From assembly GCA_023431185.1 (NCBI GenBank), contig JAEYXS010000014.1, positions 1 through 64,000 on the forward strand: a DNA stretch of 64,000 bases, given 5' to 3'. This document shows, in pieces, positions 60,855 to 64,000 of this stretch. The position numbers and the translations under genes are program-made. Each line of letters starts with the position of its first letter. Position 1 is the first letter of the stretch. The DNA is from Verrucomicrobiota bacterium (GTDB lineage: Bacteria > Verrucomicrobiota > Verrucomicrobiia > Limisphaerales > JAEYXS01). Below the pieces are notes generated by a model that was not told the DNA's origin, searched no databases, and saw nothing but the letters and a program-made list of their open reading frames with translations.

Positions 60855-61865
60855 ATGCACAACGTGCCTGCACCTGCTTTCCCCGCCTTGCGCCCGCGTC
60901 GCTTACGCCAGTCCCCTGCCCTGCGTCGTCTCGTACGTGAGACACGGCTGAGCGCGGACCAGCTCATCCTCCCGCTCTTCGCCCGCAGCGGCAAAAAAGT
61001 GCGCCAGCCCATCAGCTCCATGCCGGGAGTCTTCCAGCTCTCCGTGGATGAACTGGTGAAGGAAGCAGCGGCAGCGTATGCGGATGGTGTGCCCGCAGTA
61101 TTACTCTTCGGCATTCCTGATGCGAAAGACGCGAAGGCTTCGGGTGCTTTTGCGAAGAATGGCATTGTGCAACAGGCGGTGCGCGCGTTGAAGAAAGAAC
61201 TGCCGGAATTGCTCGTCGTCACGGATGTGTGCCTCTGCGAGTACATGAGCCACGGCCACTGCGGCATCGTGCATCAGCATGAGCATGGCGCGAGCATCCT
61301 GAATGATCCTTCGCTCAAGCTCATCGCGCGCACAGCGGCGAGCCATGCGGAGGCAGGTGCGGATATCATCGCGCCGAGCGATATGATGGATGGTCGCGTG
61401 GCAGCGATTCGCGCAGCGCTGGACAAGGGCGGCTTCACGGACACGCCCATCATGTCTTACGCCGCGAAATTTTCTTCCGCTTACTACGGGCCTTTCCGCG
61501 AAGCCGCAGAATCAGCGCCGAAGTTCGGTGATCGGCGCAGTTATCAGATGGATGCGGCAAATGGTGATGAAGCCATTCGCGAAGTGGCGCTGGATATCGC
61601 CGAGGGCGCGGACATCGTGATGGTGAAACCGGCGCTCGCCTACTTGGACATCATCCATCGCGTGAAGACGACGTTCGGTTATCCCACAGCGGCTTACAAT
61701 GTGAGCGCGGAATACTCGATGATCAAAGCGGCTGCCGCGAACGGTTGGGTGGATGAAAAAGCGGTGACGCTGGAGACGCTGCTGGGCATGAAGCGCGCCG
61801 GGGCGGATATCATCATCACGTACGCGGCACGGGATGTGGCCAGATGGCTGAAAATGGACCGCTGA
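60855..61865 (+). CDS. hemB: porphobilinogen synthase (delta-aminolevulinate dehydratase)
   Basis: 336 residues. Condenses two 5-aminolevulinate molecules to porphobilinogen in haem synthesis. The zinc-binding set DVCLCEYMSHGHCG with three Cys marks the Zn-dependent type, rather than the Asp-rich Mg type. The catalytic lysines are in MSYAAKFSSAYYGPFRE and VMVKPALAYLDII. Also DMMDGRVAAIR and RSYQMDAAN as expected. It may be co-transcribed with the Dabb gene upstream. The FHA gene converges with three bases between stops. Confidence 0.96.
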   Translation: MHNVPAPAFPALRPRRLRQSPALRRLVRETRLSADQLILPLFARSGKKVRQPISSMPGVFQLSVDELVKEAAAAYADGVPAVLLFGIPDAKDAKASGAFAKNGIVQQAVRALKKELPELLVVTDVCLCEYMSHGHCGIVHQHEHGASILNDPSLKLIARTAASHAEAGADIIAPSDMMDGRVAAIRAALDKGGFTDTPIMSYAAKFSSAYYGPFREAAESAPKFGDRRSYQMDAANGDEAIREVALDIAEGADIVMVKPALAYLDIIHRVKTTFGYPTAAYNVSAEYSMIKAAAANGWVDEKAVTLETLLGMKRAGADIIITYAARDVARWLKMDR

Positions 61866-61868
61866 GAA

Positions 61869-62387
61869 CTAGCGCCGGGGACTGCCACCGCCGCCGAAGA
61901 AGGCCACCGCCAAAGCCCCGATGATCACCAGGAACAGGATGATGCCGATGACCACGAAGACCTTGGCCACCTTGTTCGACTTCTTCTTGAAGTGAGCGGA
62001 GGTATCCGCCCGAAATTCTTTCTTCTCCAGATCGCCCGCCTTGATGCCCTGCTTGATCACCTGCGTGCGATCCATCGGTTTCGGCGGCGGTTGCGCGGAA
62101 CCATCTTCCAAACGCATCTCGATCTGGCCCAAACGCAGGATCTGCCCGGTCTTTAACGGTGCCGACTCCGTCACCTGATCTCCACCGATGAATGTGCCAT
62201 TGGTGGAATTGAGGTCGCGCACCACCACCTCATTGCCTTTGAGGAGTACCTCGCAATGGTGGCTCGACATGGAGCCGTCAGGGATGGAAAAAGAATTATC
62301 GTCCACCCGGCCAATCGTGGTTTTCTCCACGGTCAGCTCGTATGTCCGGCCTGTGTAACCTTCGCTAAGAACGACAAGTCTGGGCAT
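61869..62387 (-). CDS. FHA-domain protein with C-terminal membrane helix
   Basis: 172 residues. The FHA phosphopeptide-binding domain spans about 20-95, with TIGRVDDNSFSIPDGSMSSHH (Arg and SxxH) and RDLNSTNGTFIGG. A linker with PPPKPMDRT and basic residues leads to one hydrophobic helix (VAKVFVVIGIILFLVIIGALAVAFF) and a Gly-rich tail. The FHA head is thus probably cytosolic, bound to the membrane, and would read Thr-phosphorylated partners. No Ser/Thr kinase is next to it. Confidence 0.9.
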   Translation of the reverse strand: MPRLVVLSEGYTGRTYELTVEKTTIGRVDDNSFSIPDGSMSSHHCEVLLKGNEVVVRDLNSTNGTFIGGDQVTESAPLKTGQILRLGQIEMRLEDGSAQPPPKPMDRTQVIKQGIKAGDLEKKEFRADTSAHFKKKSNKVAKVFVVIGIILFLVIIGALAVAFFGGGGSPRR

Positions 62388-62520
62388 AAGTGGAACGTTG
62401 TGACTGCATTATTGACATTGAGCCGCTCAAGTCAAACCGTTTTACCACATGTATCTCCGTCAGGCCCACTAAGTTGCGCGACTTTTTCGAAAATACGTAT
62501 TTCCGCGTAGCCTAAGCTTA

Positions 62521-63681
62521 CTAACTGCGGGAGAGGACAAGCTGCCGAAATTCGTTAAAAAGTGGGGCAGAATCGTGCGGTCCCGGGGAAGCTTCCGGGT
62601 GATATTGCACGCAAAAGACCGGCTTGGTCTTGTGCCGCATGCCTTCCACCGTCTGGTCGTTCAAGTTGATGCGGTTCACCGCCACCTCCGACGGCAAGGA
62701 GGCCGGATCCACCGCAAAACCGTGGTTTTGCGAGGTGATTTCCACCTTCCCAGTCTCCAGATCCTTAACCGGTTGATTGCCACCGCGATGGCCGAACTTC
62801 AACTTGAACGTCTTGCCACCGAAGGCCTGCCCTAAGATTTGGTGCCCCAAGCAGATGCCAAACACCGGCATGCCTGTCTTCACCAGATCCGAAGCCGCCT
62901 GCACCGCATAGCCCAAGGCCGATGGGTCACCCGGCCCATTCGAAAGAAAGATACCCGCCGGCTTGAACTTCAGCGCCTCAGCCGCTGGCGTTGTCGCCGG
63001 AACCACCTGCACCTTGAACCCGCTCTGGCGAAGCTGGCGCAGGATGTTGTACTTTATACCGAAATCATACGCCACGATCGGGATGTCTGCGGCAGGCAAG
63101 GGATTGCGCATCTGCCGGGGATCGCCTGTTTCCACCCCGCGCAGGATGCGGAATTCCGCGCTGTCCTTGTCGTCCTTGTCCCACACGAACGCTTCCTTGT
63201 GCGTGACTTCCTTCACGTAATCCACGCCCACCAAGCCCGGCCAGTTCTTCGCCTTGGCCACGGCTTCTGCCGGCGTCAACCCTTCCGTCGAGATCACCCC
63301 GTTCAACGCTCCACGCACGCGCAGCTTCTTGGTCAGCGCCCGCGTGTCCACTCCTTGGATACCGGGGATGCCGTTCTTCTCCAGATAATCGGCCAGGGAA
63401 AAATCCGCGCGCCAGTTGCTGACGATGGGGGAAAGTTCACGGATGACGAAGCCCGCCACATGCGGCTTCCAGGACTCCACGTCCTGCGTGTTCACCCCAT
63501 AATTGCCGATGAGCGGATAGGTCATCGTCACGATCTGTCCCTTGTAGGACGGATCGGTCAAAATCTCCTGATAGCCCGTCATGGAGGTGTTGAAACACAC
63601 CTCACCACAGAAGGTCGCCCGGGCCCCAAAGCCCTGCCCCTCAAACACGCTGCCATCTTCCAAGGCGAGAATCGCTTTCAT
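62521..63681 (-). CDS. carA: carbamoyl-phosphate synthase small subunit
   Basis: 386 residues. Glutaminase subunit giving ammonia to CarB for arginine and pyrimidine synthesis. The N-terminal domain has GEVCFNTSMTGYQEILTDPSYKGQ and TRALTKKLRVRGALNG; the class I amidotransferase domain has the nucleophile Cys in PVFGICLGHQILGQAFGG and the His/Glu in QYHPEASPGPHDSAPLF. carB is not in this window. Monocistronic here. Confidence 0.97.
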   Translation of the reverse strand: MKAILALEDGSVFEGQGFGARATFCGEVCFNTSMTGYQEILTDPSYKGQIVTMTYPLIGNYGVNTQDVESWKPHVAGFVIRELSPIVSNWRADFSLADYLEKNGIPGIQGVDTRALTKKLRVRGALNGVISTEGLTPAEAVAKAKNWPGLVGVDYVKEVTHKEAFVWDKDDKDSAEFRILRGVETGDPRQMRNPLPAADIPIVAYDFGIKYNILRQLRQSGFKVQVVPATTPAAEALKFKPAGIFLSNGPGDPSALGYAVQAASDLVKTGMPVFGICLGHQILGQAFGGKTFKLKFGHRGGNQPVKDLETGKVEITSQNHGFAVDPASLPSEVAVNRINLNDQTVEGMRHKTKPVFCVQYHPEASPGPHDSAPLFNEFRQLVLSRS

Positions 63682-63751
63682 ACGTGCAACCGCAAATGTT
63701 GCGAGATGCTAGGTCGCGAGGCGGGAGGGTCAAGATTTTACCCAAGAAAAA

Positions 63752-63771
63752 AGCGCGGCCTCAGCCGCGCT
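63752..63771 (-). terminator. intrinsic terminator of the thioredoxin-like gene
   Basis: Stem AGCGCGGC / GCCGCGCT, loop CTCA; on the - strand TTTTTT follows the stem. Confidence 0.85.
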
Positions 63772-63804
63772 CGTGCAAAAAACAGTGATTATCACCAGAG
63801 ATTG

Positions 63805-64000
63805 TCACTTCTTGCCCAGTGCCTTGTTCAGCTTGGCCACATAATCCTTGGCAGAACTGCCATCGTAACCGGAATCCCGGAAAAGCTCTTTGCCCGCGGC
63901 ATCCACCAGAATGATGGTCGGGTAACCGTCCACCTTGAACTTCTTTTCCAGTTCCGCGTTGGCCTTCTTCAAGGCGTCGCTCTGCTTCTTGTTCTCCGGG
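63805..64000 (-). CDS. thioredoxin-like protein, C-terminal part only
   Basis: The window ends inside the gene; only the last 64 residues are visible. They include LEKKFKVDGYPTIILVDAAG, with the cis-Pro in GYPTIILVD as in thioredoxin/TlpA folds, then KELFRDSGYDGS and an end KLNKALGKK. The catalytic CxxC would lie outside. Frame and terminator leave little doubt that it is a real gene. Confidence 0.85.
   Translation of the reverse strand, partial: PENKKQSDALKKANAELEKKFKVDGYPTIILVDAAGKELFRDSGYDGSSAKDYVAKLNKALGKK

Noticed and set aside
1..64000. tRNA, rRNA, CRISPR arrays, insertion sequences, prophage genes
   Set aside because: None recognised on either strand: no cloverleaf with CCA, no regular direct-repeat array and no transposase- or integrase-like protein.

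Overview
This window looks like a chromosomal segment from a Gram-negative, GC-rich bacterium, most likely of the phylum Verrucomicrobiota (a Pedosphaera/Limisphaerales-type lineage is my best guess). The evidence is protein character, not a database search: an H-X9-DG type prepilin, a Tat-exported Gfo/Idh/MocA oxidoreductase, a two-domain AXE1 esterase, a TatT/DctP/fused-DctQM TRAP operon, an archaeal-type phosphoglycerate mutase, outer-membrane biogenesis lipoproteins (LptE and BamD types), and weak or absent Shine-Dalgarno sites on many genes. I see no rRNA, tRNA, CRISPR array, transposase or phage gene.

Layout. 0-3.7 kb: a dispersed repeat copy, comEC and an orphan NarL-type regulator. 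3.8-10.2 kb: a small unknown protein, an exported oxidoreductase, a tiny Gly/Asp-tailed membrane peptide, a lipoprotein, and a three-gene iron-sulfur cluster ending in a DUF116-polyprenyl synthase fusion. 10.2-15.5 kb: CorA-like transporter, AXE1 esterase, SET-domain protein, TPR-redoxin. 15.5-20.8 kb: two tandem copies of a two-gene cassette (B-A-B-A) of membrane-anchored proteins with LTxxQ-like motifs. 21.3-23 kb: prepilin, lipoprotein, YezD. 23.3-27.2 kb: TPAT-type TRAP operon. 27.2-32.5 kb: membrane protein, SGNH hydrolase with a GT-C-like membrane protein, purH.

32.5-39.1 kb: a three-gene signalling operon (TonB-dependent receptor, YfiR-like protein, CHASE8-HAMP hybrid histidine kinase) that looks like a Yfi-type input module wired to a phosphorelay instead of a diguanylate cyclase. 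39.3-40.8 kb: bamD-like and lptE-like genes overlapping by ATGA. 40.8-45.1 kb: repeats and a run of seven small unknown co-directional genes, the most accessory part of the window. 45.1-47.2 kb: a Phd/PIN toxin-antitoxin pair and a threonine dehydratase gene preceded by what looks like a transcription attenuator with an Ile-rich leader peptide. 47.5-49.9 kb: two coupled sensor/response-regulator genes. 50.2-53 kb: apgM, VapBC, a sugar-nucleotidyltransferase. 53-58.6 kb: a 1693-residue TPR protein with a C39-like cysteine peptidase domain, and a TerB-like gene. 58.8-64 kb: core genes tig, Dabb, hemB, FHA, carA and the end of a thioredoxin-like gene.

The strongest candidates for something undescribed are the DUF116-prenyl synthase fusion cluster, the TonB receptor/YfiR/CHASE8-kinase operon, the predicted ilvA-type attenuator, the duplicated LTxxQ-like cassette and the small-gene array at 41.7-45.1 kb. 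Many long antisense ORFs in this sequence are shadows of real genes and were left out. Start sites were revised where a signal peptide, ribosome site or overlap argued for it.
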